A stretch of DNA of 64,000 bases from Blastobasis lacticolella. Taxonomy: Eukaryota > Arthropoda > Insecta > Lepidoptera > Blastobasidae. Below, piece after piece: positions 26,402-40,181 of this stretch. A model generated the notes under the pieces. It had not been told where the DNA came from, did no database searches, and saw only the letters and a program-made list of their open reading frames with translations. The DNA lies in assembly GCA_905147135.1 (NCBI GenBank), contig LR990054.1, forward strand, positions 12,871,001-12,935,000, read 5' to 3'. The translations under genes and the position numbers were made by a program. Within the stretch, counting starts at the first letter, position 1. Every line of letters starts with the position of its first letter.

Positions 26402-26569
26402 CTATAAATAGCGCTTTGCGTGAGCGAACACGTGTGCCGCCTGCCGCCCCGTGGTGCCATGGGAGGGTTGACCCGCCTCGAAGACAGGTCCCAAGGTTAC
26501 GCCGAACAGCTGTTGTGTAATCATGTTACTTTTTTAATAGCTCTGCTTTTAATTACTTGCGTGTGTTAA
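26402..26569 (+). other. TATA-like core promoter with a 36-codon small ORF
   Basis: CTATAAATAG at 26402-26411 is a strong TATA-box match. An ATG in good context (GTGCCATGG, 26459) lies 57 bases downstream and opens 36 codons to TAA at 26567. The peptide is charged in its first half and ends in a hydrophobic stretch HVTFLIALLLITCVC that could span a membrane. No homologue is recognised. A chance coincidence is quite possible. Confidence 0.15.
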
Positions 26570-29500
26570 TATAGTTCAAAATAGTCCGCGGTGGTTATTT
26601 AAGAATGTATATATGCATTCGTTCCGACGTCGTATTCAGTTTTTACGCGTTATACTTGATTAGGTTGACATGAATAAATATTTAACAGTTTCAATTTATG
26701 TAGAGTCTTACCCAATTTCCGATCAAAGGATTCCGGTTCCAAGAAAAGTCCTTGCAATTTCAAGCTGAAGTTAATCAAAATCAAGTTTGTTACTGAGAAA
26801 TCGCAGGGCATTATGTAGGGAATTTTATTAACAGGAACGACATTCCGGGAACCTGTTAAAACGATTGGATCTCGACTCGAAGGGTCGCTGAGAGGCAGGT
26901 AGATGGGCGCTTCCATGTTTTTGCTTATCCGTCTTTATGCGAAGCTGCTCGTGTATTTGTACCATTCTCCCTTCGCTTAAACACCGCCTAGTCTCTGGGA
27001 GGCCGTCCGCAAGAGTTACTTTATTTAGTTTCAGCCCTTCCCACGAGTATACTGATGTGCCTACAGGACCGGTTGCTCCGGCGGGACTGCCGTCTCGCTC
27101 GATTTCTTCTTCCGCTACATCGCGCGGCCATCGGCCGATACATCAATTATTGAAACTAGTTTGGTCCGGACTAGCTGCCTTACTCTCATGAATAGCCTTT
27201 TTATCCCTTGGTGGCCAAACGCCGGCGGATACACAACAGTCGGTTGAACCAAATCGTTAGTGAAGTGATGGATTTTTGGGTCAGCTCGACTAATCAGCAC
27301 GAATCAAAGTAAAATACGATCACGTTCTTAATTCACATTCTGGTGGACGCGATATTGAATTATTAATTAGATAGTTGAACGTACAGACTGTAAGAGTGCT
27401 CAACGAGCGTAATAGAGCTCGCGTTGCGGGCGACAGCACGGCTAGGTACAAAATCGTGCACAACGCAGCCCGGGGGCGTATTAGCCAATCTCTTTTGGCG
27501 GTGTGTTTACCAATTCCAGTGGAATTGAATCGAGTGCGCGCTAGTATTTGTAAACAGGGCGGCGCGACGTGAGCGCCTCCCGAAATACTTCAAACAGGAA
27601 TTGAAACAGAGCCAACTGGAGTGCGCAGACGGCGGCTCGCGCGTCCCCTCGTAAACTTCTCACTATACGACACATCTCATTTTATTCTCGTTCATACTGT
27701 CTTTTATGTTCGTTTAATTTATGTATCGCGACATCGCCGGGTACCGGTGACCGTCTATCGTCATTATCTCAGTTGAGATGCCTTCCTTTTCTGATTATAT
27801 CTCGTCGTAATTGTAGAACGATCGTTCGCAGTCTGACCTCCTGTAATTGAGCATCGGATCTCGGATATTGTACGGCCGTGAGCAAACACGATAGGTAGGA
27901 CATGGCCTTTTATCGCCGTCTAAAAATAAGCCAGTGCTCTCTGACAGCCGACTCACGGTAATATGGTTTGTTTATTGTCACCCAGGTCCAATACGAGTTG
28001 GTCGAACATTGTGCATATTACAATGACCTTGTGAGTATTGGCCTGTATTGGCCAACCAGCAATAAAGTCGATGATTGGTTGCGCAACTCCTATTTGCCCA
28101 TTCGCACAATTGGCTGTGTCACACGGTATTTTAAAGTTCCAATTCCAACACCCGTTTCCCTCGTTTAAAGAGATGATTTACTAGAGGTGGCTACTACCAT
28201 GATTGGTTTATTGAATTCGTCCTCACTTTGATTTATTACGGGAATGTTTTGTCCATGGTCGTAAAATCTTGACGCGAGGTCAAACAGGTTGAACGTCAAT
28301 GACAAAAATCATCGTTTCCTCGGTCGTTTCCATGCCAGACAGTCACGCGTACGACAATGACAGACTGAACAATGTCAGCGGCGTGTCAACGTTATTATTT
28401 CCCACGTTTTCTCGTTCACCTTCAAATGCCCTTCAGCATTTCTTGCTCAAAGCTAAAGTAGGATAAAATGTTCCATCAACTTTGTTTAACGTTTAGGTTG
28501 ATGAATAAAATGAGGAAATTATCATGGTTATTTATAAATAGGTTTTGCCCACCTTTTTATGACTTTGATACAGGTAAAATATTGAAGTACTTAGGTTGCA
28601 GTGGCAACGCGCCTGCGAGCGGTTCTACATTTTTGTTATATTCTTATGTACATTAAATTTTTGTTGTAATTTATTATAACATGAATCGTAAATGTTATGG
28701 GCCACAGTTACCGCTGTCAGGTGAGCTGTCTTCTGCTCCTTTGTCGCTGAGTAGCCTAAGTTGCGGTTTTCCCTACATTTTTTATACCTATTGAGTTTAT
28801 AAACGATAGACTAGTTGTATATTCAGTTACCGTGTGCGCTGGTAAGCCACTTACTGATGGCTGGCTGACCTACATAGCTCGGTTCACAGTTCGTTCGACA
28901 CCGCATGCAGCGCACTTTAAATAAATGATCCAGCCGGCTCGTCAGTGGAAAGTGTCACATCCGTGGACGCGAAACCGAATTTAAAATTACTCAACCGCAG
29001 AGGATGAATTAACACTGATAAAGAATGGAGGCGCGTTGCCGCTGACAAAAAACACGCGTAGACGTAAGTAATAATGTAGGTAGTTTGTTTCTTTTTCGTG
29101 TGCTCGCAGACGCATTGTGCGAGCCGCCCAGCACTTGTGCACACACCGGCTTTGTTAGGCGACCGTCGCGGTTCTCAGACGTTATTGCAAGGTTTTATAA
29201 ACAAAAACCGCGTCGTGTGGCACTAAAATTAATGAAAAGCATTGCCGATGCATTGTTTCTGTGCGGTGTCGTGTAACCGGTTCTCGGTTCGTCACGCGTG
29301 TCGCTTCGAGGAAACCGACTCAACTGTTGTTTCCAGGCCGCCCCCCGCCGCGCGCTGACACAAACATCCCGTGGCCGCTAGCCGCGTACGTGTTGCCAAG
29401 CGCTAGTTAGTGGAGCGCAAATCGCTCGCCAGGTGCGACACCGTACCACCTAATTTACCCAAACGGTCACTTTCATCCGGCAACAACGCCCCCGAAACGG

Positions 29501-30319
29501 CGTACGCCGCGGATGCGTCACACATACGTTTATTTATCTCCGGAGCGGATGTAGCGCACCTCGCTCCGTCATAAAACGCCCCGAGAGGCATTCCTCAATC
29601 CCGTTTGCGTTTACACGGCCGGCTTCGCAGAGAAAGAGTTAAACGAACTCCGCAGACATTAATCAACGTTGGTAACCGTAACCGTCTCGGGGGATTAGCC
29701 GCCGAGATATTCTATTCTCCGTCGGTTAATTAATAGCTTTTGGCAAGTGAGCGCCGCGGACGGCCACGAATAGGCTCGGCTGCAGTTGCGTAATAGCGTA
29801 ATTAATGCAGGCGACAGACGGTTGATGAATGTATGGTAGGTAGAAAGCATCGCTATTGACGCGTGTGTATTGACGGCCCACGTTGACCGGGCCGACGGCC
29901 TCTGGCTCTCGCCGCGACCAGCCTGTAGATACAACAAAGCGGCCCAGTTATCGCGTGGGCCGCCGTCGAATCCCATTGAACGCATTGAAGCATTCAACGC
30001 GGCCAACATAAACGTGTACCAAACACGAAGCTCCGCACAAAGTGCTAAGCCATTGTGGGCTTGTGGGCTCCGAGTCAAGAACCTCGGCATTTAATTAGGA
30101 ATGAGTTATGAACGCCCACGGCCGGCGAGCCAACGACTCCTGGCTTTTGATTCATTAGCATGCACTTACGGAGTCTTGATGCTGTTTACGAGTGAATAAA
30201 CGAGCGGTTTTGCAACGCGAAGCCTGCAAACACTAGCTCGAGAGGCGATACTCTTTTATTAGCGCACAATGAATGAGCGGGCGATCATACTTTCCATCTT
30301 TGCATTGGCCTACATGTAA

Positions 30320-30672
30320 TGTACTGGCATAAACAAAAAAAAAATAGATAATGTCCCGGTTGTGCTCTCGCGCACGATGGCCCGGGGTCTGCCCTGACCA
30401 TGATCCAGGATTTGGCACATCAGATAATTACAGTGGATCGACCATCGCCATCTGACCTCCGTGTCACTGCAACCGGGGCAACAAGATCAGATTGGATCAT
30501 TGTTACACATTTAGTCGCCTGAATGTGCAGGTTTCATCACGATGTTTTTGCCTCACCGCAAGAGCATCACATAACTCAGAAAAGAGTTATTGGTACATTG
30601 CCGCAGTGGTATTCGAACCCGGTACCTCTCGCTTACTAGTCTAATACCGTAATCACTCGGCCTCCTCCGCAC
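30320..30672 (-). mobile_element. tRNA-derived SINE, minus orientation (family 2, copy 3), 14-bp target duplication
   Basis: Identical 14-bp repeats TGGCCTACATGTAA flank it at 30306-30319 and 30673-30686. The minus strand holds GGCCGAGTGATTACGG as a weakened A box and GGTTCGAATACC as B box, then the shared body and an A/T-rich 3' end. It is one of only two clear insertions in the repeat-poor 8.5-39.6 kb block. Confidence 0.8.
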
Positions 30673-30686
30673 TGGCCTACATGTAA

Positions 30687-33600
30687 ATGAACCCGTGAAA
30701 TGCTATCACGGCAATCTTCCGCGGATTATCCGGATGCAGTCTAATTAAAAGCGGTCCGAACCAGCCTCCGAACGAACGCTATCGCCTCAACCGTAAATTG
30801 AACCACTAATGTCCCAAACCAGTTAAACAGGCTTTGCTCCACGCCGCCAATATAAATGAAATAACCGCTTAATTTATGTTGTATTTTCTTAATAGCTTTG
30901 TCATATAATATTGAAATTAACCTTAATAGCGTTCTCGTTTTATTTTCTCACGAAGCCGTATTAGGTTTTAATTTGTTTTTATTTCCTGTTATTGGTTTCG
31001 TCAGGTCGGTAGGTACGTAAATAGTTTCATTTTCCTTGAAAATATATAGTGTAAACGTCGCAAATTATTTGTCCAAAGAATATTGTTTGGTTATAAAATC
31101 AAAAACAATTCAATGTCGGGTGTAAGTGTAATCTAATTTAGCCGACACGCTCATGCTTTTATTTATTAGATTGTCTGCTAACAAGTAGGAAATTAGCTAA
31201 AACACATTATCTTTAATCTAACACTTCTCCTTGGGCACTGTGCGAGCACATGTAATTTCAACTCAGTTTGCGCTCTCGCAGTTGGTACATTACTAAATAT
31301 AGTGCGTCAACATTTGATCAGTGGCACCGCGAATGAAACTTGGTATTTCTAACGCGTGAAGGTTGACGAATTTAGTTGATTGTCTCAGCGTTTATCGGGT
31401 CGCTGTGATATTGCAGATCCATTATGTATGCTGTGTTTATGGTAATGGAAATTTTACACGCATGAGTAGCGATTGTACGCTGATTGATTTTACTCTTCCA
31501 CTAGTTCCCTTGACTTGCGCTGTATCACCGATGGCCGCGTGTTTATACACTACCTGTGCTCGATTCGAGCCTGATATCACATTCCAACCTTATTATAATC
31601 ACACGAGATACCATTGTGCGTCGTTATTTTCATAAGACTCATCTGACGTTATAAATATTTATTACCTAATCATTGTTGTTATTAAAACAAACACGCACGT
31701 GCTCCGCGCCGACGCGGCCTCGTAAACACAGAAAGTTTCACCGAAGGTGGCACCAAAGGTGGGTTTATATGGAAATCGAGAAAGTAAATGTCGGATGGTC
31801 GGTGCGTCTGGGGAATAATAAGGCGCGTTAGTCGCGTTCTGTGCGTTGCGTAACCGCCGGTCGGTCGGCAGGTAATTACGTTGCGGGGACGTCACGCGGT
31901 CACGCGGAGCCCCCCCGTGCCCCCGTCCCCCGTGGCCGCAGACACGAAATGCCCCCCATTCGTCAGACAACGAAATTGGCCACGCAACGGGCCCATTGAA
32001 TCGTGAAAATGAAACTATCACGATCGCGAACCGAGGAATGCTACCGCGCTCGCCGCTCTGGCCTACATAAAACGTGTCGATTTTCGCCAGATAACGTTGG
32101 CCTTGCTTCGTTTTAACTGGCATTTAAATTGCATACACTCGTACCGTATTCAACCCGTGCAATTATTCGACGTAACCGGTCCGTAATTTAATTCAACAGT
32201 CGTTAAGGCGCATAATGAGTCACGGCTCCACGAGCGAGCGTATGTGCTCGATAGGTTAGGTATCAATTTCACTATGCTGCAAGTGTCAAGTGGTAATGAT
32301 GTCACACTAAATACCACAGCGCCCATTTGGTAAATGAACTCAGACTGTATACAAATATAGCTCGCAATAGAAGAGTACTTGATTTCAGAGGCTAATAAAC
32401 TTCCCGGGGCGAGAGAGACAATTTTATGGTACCATGGCAAGATGGCGGACATTTTAATGAAATTATTAACGGCGTCTAAACATAAAATACATCTTTGTCG
32501 CTTGCACGGTTGCGGCGCGGGAGTAAACATGGCTGATAATGCTGGGTATATAATCGGACCACAATGTCAAATGTCAATATTCAGTGTTTCCCAAGAATAG
32601 TTACAAGTTCACATCCGAGTTCTCAGACTTGTAAACTCGGCTATCCTATGTCTCCTAACAATTTATTTAAAGGAATCGCACAGATCGCACACACGACCAT
32701 TGTTATTACTGGCGAACAGTAACATTGTGTAATTATGACTTGCCAAACAAAGGAAACTCCACGGGAGTGGCCGAGTAGGTAATAATTCCTTTTCACCCTC
32801 GGAGCGCTCATATCTTTTACATCAATGTTTTTCTTTTATACGTGGATAAAAGCTAGCGAGGGCAGGATAGGAGAGGGTCGCCGAGGGCTCTTTGTGGTCC
32901 CCAGCCACAAAAGGGTTGACGCGCGCCACCGGCGTCTTTTGAATTCGGAATATTTTCCGCAGCGCAATTCCCGTTTAATTGGGACATGATTCATTATAAC
33001 GAAATGTGCGCACACGTCGCCACAGCTTTAACTTTACTTTTATACGTAACCTTACAGGTGTCCGCCCAACACCTACTTCAATTTAGTAAAGAATAGGTAC
33101 TCAACTCCAGACAATTTGTGCCCAAAAAAGTGGTCCGTTCCCAAAGCCGGTAATGCGATTACAATTACTTATTTCGCTTTTTTTATTTATGTAGCCAAGT
33201 ACTTAGAAAAACATTCACAAAGGGCACCCCGAGGAGTATAAATACAATCAGCTGGCTCCCGGGCGGGAGGGTGCTCGGGCTCGAGTGAAATGGGGATGTT
33301 TTGCCGGTCGTGCGCTTCTACGGTTGCCATGGCAACCGCCCGGGCGGATGTCTGCTCCGTTATTAGACCGTCAACAATATAAAACATATATTTAATTCAG
33401 TTAACAAAGGAAATCTATCTACCTAGCTATTGTTTTGCTCGTTTTATCGTAATTATTTTAATACAACATAGATAAACGTAGATTGTTTATAATACGAGTA
33501 TACATTTTCTTTGCTGGATTAGCGTTGTCGTGTAACGTTGATAAGGCTGGTCGTGTCTTAATTGATATGGTACCAGTCGAGATAACCGACTATCAACTAA

Positions 33601-36600
33601 AACATTCTCGGTAGAAGTTTTTATCAGGCCTCGGGAATGTGGGCGTGTAAACCTTATTTATATAACAAGTGAAACGGTCACTTGTCGCCGTAAATAAAGG
33701 AGAGCCACTAATCAAACTTTTGTTCCTGGATTTACTCGATTCATGGGCGACAACGTAAACACCAAGGGAGGCCACCCCCCCTCCCCCCGCCTACCACCCT
33801 CCGCCTAAGGGGACACCTAAATTGTGACATTTTCCTTTCATCGCCGCTTTGCAGTTCAATAATCTTTGAACAATATGAAATTGAAAAATTAAACGTCCAT
33901 TTTATTTCTTTGCGACTCTGTTTGAGACAATGGCAATTGTAACTCAATGATGTCTCTCCGATAATAAGTATTTGTCTCGAAATATTGATGCCCCGGTGAA
34001 GGTAAAGAATATCATACAATTAGGTGGGTAACTTTATCTTACAATAACATCTTTAGACAAAGCGTCATTGATGTCTGAGTACATTGTATTTATGTATTGT
34101 GATATTTTGTTATTATGATCTCAATTATTCTTGGCTACACGATAAGGACTTCTGAAGGTCAAATAGGCTTCTTAGAAACTCTTCTTAGAGGTGTAGAGTT
34201 TCTAGTTTGTTGTTTCTACAAGATAAACAACTAACTTAGGAAACCGCTAGTATACCTTACGTAATACCTATAGCCTTATCCTCGAGTAGGTAATCTGGAT
34301 CAGGACGCGCGAAATGTCGGTCGTCGGTGTTGGCTTGGCACAGTCCCAATCGGCACTAAATAGCGGCTGCACCTCCTCAAAGGGAAGCCTGATAACCTGC
34401 AGTCAGTCGTTAATGGCCGAGGGCTTAATGCGGCAGTTTTGAATAAGCGCGGGGGTGGGGTTGACCCAGCTGGAGGGCTATACATCACCGGGGATTTCGG
34501 CCCGCCTGATATACGGCCTGTCTCGGCCGCACCGCACCACGCCATTGCGTTTTGTTTGATATTGATATATTATTGGATCGTGATGTAGTGACGACGCGCT
34601 CGTACATCTATTCTTGGCTCCTTATCAGCGCTAATGGTGAAAGAAAACATGCTTATTATCACCTACTCAGCTGTGAAGACACTTTGTGTTGCGCAAACTG
34701 AATACTTGTTTTCTATTGTGACAAAAACATTTTAGTCGAAGCAATTTGTTTGGTTTGTTGTGTCGAGGAAGTCGGGCAGGTAGCGACCGAGTCGCAACGA
34801 GAATAGCTCGGCAACAATGGAGTCATTGTGCACTTTGATTAGTGAAGTAAGGAGCGAGGGTCGTGGCGGCCGATCACGACTTTCTGATCGCACGCCGGTT
34901 CCCAGGCGCTGCCAGCATCTTGATATGTGGAAAAAGTAGGGAAACGTTACAATGCTGAACGATCCTACAGTTTGAGTTGTGTTCGATGTAAAAAAAAAGC
35001 GAAACTAGGAATAATAGCGCGCAAACTGCTAGTGAAAAGAGGGAACATCCGAGACAGGATTATTCTTAGCTCCGCTGTACAGTACTGCCGTAGAAACGAT
35101 AATGAATTGTCCCGTTAGCAGCGAGCAAGCATTGGAAACAAGATGCAACAGTGTAACGAAACTCGGTTCACTACTCTGTCTGTACTTCTGGAGCCCTAAA
35201 TAATTTAACCGCTTAGCAGATGCCATTGCGAATAGCCGCTCGTTTCCGCGAAAAACGCTAGTTCCCATAAGCGCGTTAACATGAAGACATGTGAACAACA
35301 TCGCCAGCTATTCTTACCGGCTGACGTAAAAAGCGTGCGTGTATGTATACGTGTATTCATGCGCTGTGACAATGGCTCGTATGTGACAGGAAGCGCCGGC
35401 GCAGATGTTTCTCTGCGCGCGCATAAGCTGTTTGTAAATTGAGCGTTTTGAATTTGGAATTGTCACTGGCCAGTTCCACGTGTTGATATCATAACATGTT
35501 TTTCTGTTTTAGTGACGTAGTTTTTTTTTCATAAATTGTAGGTTATCGTCAGTTATAATTATTTATAAATGGAACTTTGTTAGAGTCTACAGAGGACCTG
35601 TAGAGTGAAGGACTTCGTCGCTACTAGCCGAAACATCTGTGCAAATTCAATGAATTCTTTATTTAATCGCCACATGTTGGAAACAAAGTTTGTTAATGTA
35701 AGCTTAAGCATACCATGACACGAATAATATATTTTCATGCAGCAATGGTACATAATTACGTGGTTCAAATATTTCCTTTTCCAGAGGATAACTTGCACAA
35801 GAGTTGAGCAAATTGGAAAAGCACCTCTAGCTAGAGTTAATGAAAACGTGTGTGTTCCAACGTTGCGGTCGACTCGAGGCCAGACCTCGGTGTGTCCGTT
35901 CGTATTCAATTTCGTATTATACAAGTCGGCTCTTCTCATCTCATCAGAGTAATACCTAACCTCAGACATAAACATCGTGTGTGATATGCAGTGATCCGCT
36001 TTGGCGGCTTCGCTCGTAGCACTCTCTTACTACGTTTACAGATAATTCCCGACCGCAGAATGTACCAGACTGGTCTAAAATTAACGCAGCGCAATAACTC
36101 GCTCCCCGCACACAAGAATCGAACGATTGAAAGTAGATTGCCTCTTCGTATCGAATGTGTGAAACGAAAGGCGTAGTATTTAGACATAGGAAACAATGGG
36201 GTCGCCAACAAGACCATTGTAGTCGCTAATTGTTGTGAAATGCCTCTAATAAGCGATGAGCTGCTAGTATATCCGAGTGAAAAGACTTTTGATTACGATT
36301 ACACAGTACAATGGACGCGCGTGAGAGCCAGTCTTTGTGTCGTGCAATTAAAATTATTATTACACGGTCGCGTGTGCTCTATTTACTGAGGCGGCAACAA
36401 TAGAAACTAATAAAGATCATTCCATATTTAAATGTGTGGCGTGCCGTGGCGAAGAGCAACGCTAACGTATCATGATCGTTACGAGCGACTGATCGAGCAC
36501 AGCGGAAGCGAAACATGAGGAAAAAACGGATACTTACCTGCATTTTTATTCACGGTTGTTATTATCGTGCTCAGACAAGACAGATGCGTTATTGGTTGTT

Positions 36601-39600
36601 AAAGGTCGTTTACGGTGCGATGGCCTTCGAAACGTAACATACTTATCGTCGAAAGCTGCTTTAAAACATGTCGAATTGTCGGGTGTATCAACAATGAATT
36701 TTCAAAAATTACAGAGCTGATTACAGTAATAAAACCGAATGATCAGACAGTAAATTTGGGTGTCATACAGAGTTTGTAGTGGAGCATGATAAGGCGCTAT
36801 TAATATTCACGTGGCGGACGCGCGCAGGCTCCACAAAATGGCTGCCGGAGGCGGGCGCGCCAGTCGTGACCGGCAGGAATCCACGCGCGCTCGGAACCCT
36901 CATCAATTATGCATGAATGCGGCCGAACGCCAATGTTTACTCTCCATGAGACAAACAATTTATTACGTCGTGCGGTTTTTGACATTCGATCTGCGAACGT
37001 ATCTCGGCCCGCTCACACGACACCGCCCAAGTGTTCGCGTGCTCGCTCCGCCCGTAAATAAAGCGACAACATCCGTCGCCGTTTATTATTAAAACACAGT
37101 TTCTCGTACGCGTGCGGTCGTCGCCAATAAAATATCATAATGACTCAACGCGATTGCATCAGGAGCTCGAATCGATTTGATCGGAATAGGTATGAACTGT
37201 CGTTTACGACTTTACTTCTGCGGAGCGTTATCGGCGTGTTGTGTAACTCATTGTTATTCAACATTTATAGGTAGTTAAGCTCATTGTTCCTTAGTAATTG
37301 CGTATTCTAAATGCTGGAGACGTACGTACAGACGTATATATTGGTGTATTTATGTCGCATTTTATCCCACGCGGCTGAGTCATGGGCGGAAATCGCGAGA
37401 GCACTCTCTTTATACACGCTGAGCAAATACCGTTCCGTCCGTAATCTACAGTGACAATAGCTCTCTTTGAGGGAAAGATAACACTTACGGTCCCAGGTTA
37501 GATAAGTGCCGCTTATCTTAACATAAATATTATACTCTTGATTTGGACGAGCCCTGACAATAGCCCACATAGGCCGTGAAGGTTACGTTCAAGTATTTTT
37601 GTAACGAACGATTTATATTCATGGTTCAATGTTTCAAACGCACCTGGAATTTGAAACTCATATAACCTAAATAAATGATTTCACAGCCAACAGTGGCAAA
37701 TATCTGTTTGTAATAGGCACAATAATCTAGGTCTTACTGAGTACCCACATTATCTCCCTCCTACCCAAATGTACGTCATTCGAGTAAAACACGCCAGGTA
37801 TCGCGTCCGACTTTTACGTAGCAATAAAACGGAGGATATAACGCGTTAATTCCACACGTTATTTATGTATCTGGAGCGCTATCTAGTTTATAAAACCTGT
37901 GTCAATAAGCGGGCAGTGTTATCAGTGTTGCAACCAGGTTATCGACTGCTGTGTTTGCGCTCGTTATCACATCACGAATTCCCCTCTCACTACGCGCCTG
38001 CTTTGTAAACCTCCGATCTACCGTTTACGATAAACGATAAGACAGATAGCTCACCGACGGTAAGTATCATGGTATCACGTAGTTTCCTGGAACCAATAAA
38101 AACTCAATCGCGCCTAATTGCCATCGTGTCTGTATCGAAACAATTTTATCGCAAATATTTAGAACAATACCATTAAAGAGCCATTAAGGAATCATGACTC
38201 ATTAAACGTTACACGGGCGTGTTGAAACGGTGCGAGGTGCGTTTTTTTCTTCGCTACAATACGAGTATGTGCAAATTACACCAGCATTAGTTATTCGCGG
38301 GCAACCGCTAACTCGATTAGCAAGGCCAAAACAGATAGACGACCTCTTTGCTTGTTTTTGCGAATTATTCGCGAAACCGGTTCCACGTAGGTACCGCGCA
38401 TATCCGTGTGTGCATGACGAAACTAGGCGGGCATAAACAGGCAAAACATACGCGATAAGTATAAATGTAAATGAGCAAGTTAACAAAAAAGTAAGTAATT
38501 ATCTTTTTGCTACACTTCGCCACAGTTACTTCTTACTCAGCTATAGGTACATATTAGAATGTTAACTTTTAATTAATCTTTGGTCAAATTAATAACGTAA
38601 TGGCCTACAAGTGTTATCGTTAAAAACCTTAACGAATTAAAGAGGTACCTACTTCAATTGTTTACTTGATCGTTTGACATTGTTTTTGTAGTTATTGGAT
38701 ACATACTTGATACTGAGTATCTCTTGCTTTAGAGGCACAGTTGATTATAATTATAGCTAATATGACTGTATGTAGAGCTACAAATACAAATGTAGAGCGT
38801 AATCTCTGAAGCTGTTTTATCGATTCGAGGAATTTCCCTTGTATAATACCTAATTGAACGGAGGAAAATACTTAGGAATAACTTGAAATTGTCATGTGAA
38901 CTACGCGGTCCAAATATCTTTCGTTTCTGTCAACGATCCTATGGATTTTTTTTACGTAGTAACTTCTACACATGCAGGTATTCCATTATTTGACCTGCAA
39001 ACGGATCCGACATCGATTTCGCGTCTTTGTGTGTAGGCTATTTATAACTGGACTGGGAACGAATAGCTTGTCACGGAATAGTTGGTGGCTTGCCAAATTG
39101 TTGGCGCGTTGTAAAATGCTTTGGGAATGTTGGTCAACGATCGGCATTTGTTTATAATGCTCGGTTGACGGCGTTTAAAAACGTGTTGACCGGTACAGGG
39201 TCTTACTATCTACCTAGGTATAATACCATAGTCCTAAGCGTGTTTTCCTTCCTGCTTTAGTTACCCATTGTCCTGTTGGTTCGGTAGCCTCGGTAGGTAC
39301 AAGTTTTGTCCTTGCACCTAATTGCAATCCAAATAACGACTTGCCTTGCCTTGCCTACGTTTTTGGGTTTCTCCGTCAGAGTTCAGTTTCATTTGGATTT
39401 CATCGTTGTGCGTATGAGGTATTTACGTACTGTAAAAAACATACTCAGCGATGATCAGTACCTAATAGTTTTAATGATAGCGTCAACAAAGTTTTGTCGG
39501 GTCATGGGGGCGTCCGTGCCGTGATTATCGCCATCTGCCCTTCCTGCTTCCTGCGTCGGTGTGTGGATGGATTGTTTGCACCGGGAGACGGGCGGGTGCG

Positions 39601-39659
39601 GGGTGCATGCATATCAGTCAGGTGCTCTTTGTGCATTGGGGTTGGGGAGGGTGCTTCCT
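30687..39659. other. repeat-poor non-coding block, right part, upstream of the candidate promoter
   Basis: It carries G-rich minus-strand tracts (31911-31960, 33773-33795), YY1-like words at 32439 and 36834, and Sox-like words at 32697, 34813 and 36192. Open frames up to 153 codons exist but show no recognisable family. Confidence 0.5.
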
Positions 39660-39806
39660 TCGCCCCGCACCCGCCTGCTCACTTGTTGCTACGTCGTCCG
39701 TCGTCGCTGCGAGACGAGACTGCCGCGCGGCGCCCCGCGAGCCACCCCGCCCCGCGACCCCTCCCCCTCGCCACCGCGCCTGCCTTCCCTTCCCCGCCCG
39801 CGTTCA
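39660..39806 (+). promoter_or_regulatory. candidate CpG-rich promoter of the KDM3 transcript
   Basis: This short stretch is far richer in G, C and CpG than its surroundings. It ends at TCAGTT (39804-39809), which fits the arthropod initiator consensus. A second initiator-like TCAGTC lies at 39614. No TATA box sits at the expected distance, as is common for CpG-rich housekeeping promoters. An ATG-free leader with a strong splice donor follows directly. Assignment to KDM3 is inferred from position and strand only; it could serve another transcript. Confidence 0.4.
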
Positions 39807-40181
39807 GTTCTTTGTGCGCCATCGAGGCCTTCACACGTCTGTGCCGCGCAACCAACGAACGGCCCCAACTTACTCGTGAATTACACTCCATACATTGCAT
39901 AGCCAACTGGATTGGTGTGAGTGTGTGCAGGTGAACGCCTGACTGCCTCGATTTCCTGACCGCATTCAAGGACGACCAAGGATTTATTTCGGAAGCGGAA
40001 TTCTACAAGGATCCTCCAGCACTGTGATTGATTGTGACTCGGTGTTTCGGTGTTCAGCTAGTTGGAAGAATTTGAGCAGCAGTTGCGATTTGTGATAATT
40101 TTAATTTTAGTCTACCAGTGAAAAGTGCTACGAGACTGTTACCAGCGTATAAATTACATTGCATCGTCAATTATTTGAAGA
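39806..40181 (+). other. candidate non-coding first exon (5' UTR), ATG-free
   Basis: Not one ATG occurs on the + strand between 39610 and 40290, although about ten would be expected by chance. The stretch ends in a near-ideal donor, GA then GTAAGTA at 40182. Lack of upstream ATGs plus a strong donor is typical of a 5' leader exon. In the phase needed by the coding exon at 45767, the leader is open only from 40076 and has no ATG. A direct splice would therefore leave the protein without an in-frame start, so an intermediate coding exon is probably still unfound. The TSS position is a guess from the initiator match. Confidence 0.45.

Larger units (their letters stand above)
17169..30305. other. 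repeat-poor non-coding block, middle part
   Basis: It holds two perfect inverted repeats (21217, 25512), the TATA-like/small-ORF site at 26402, a YY1-like word at 24943 and a Sox-like word at 19091. No gene with recognised protein was found; the 131-codon minus frame at 29695-30090 is unremarkable. Confidence 0.5.

Noticed and set aside
31662..32123. 153-codon minus-strand frame
   Set aside because: No family recognised and its length is within chance expectation for a GC-balanced stretch.
39494..39934. Three overlapping open frames in the CpG-rich promoter region
   Set aside because: They overlap in different frames with no motif; the longest has no ATG start. GC content explains the openness.
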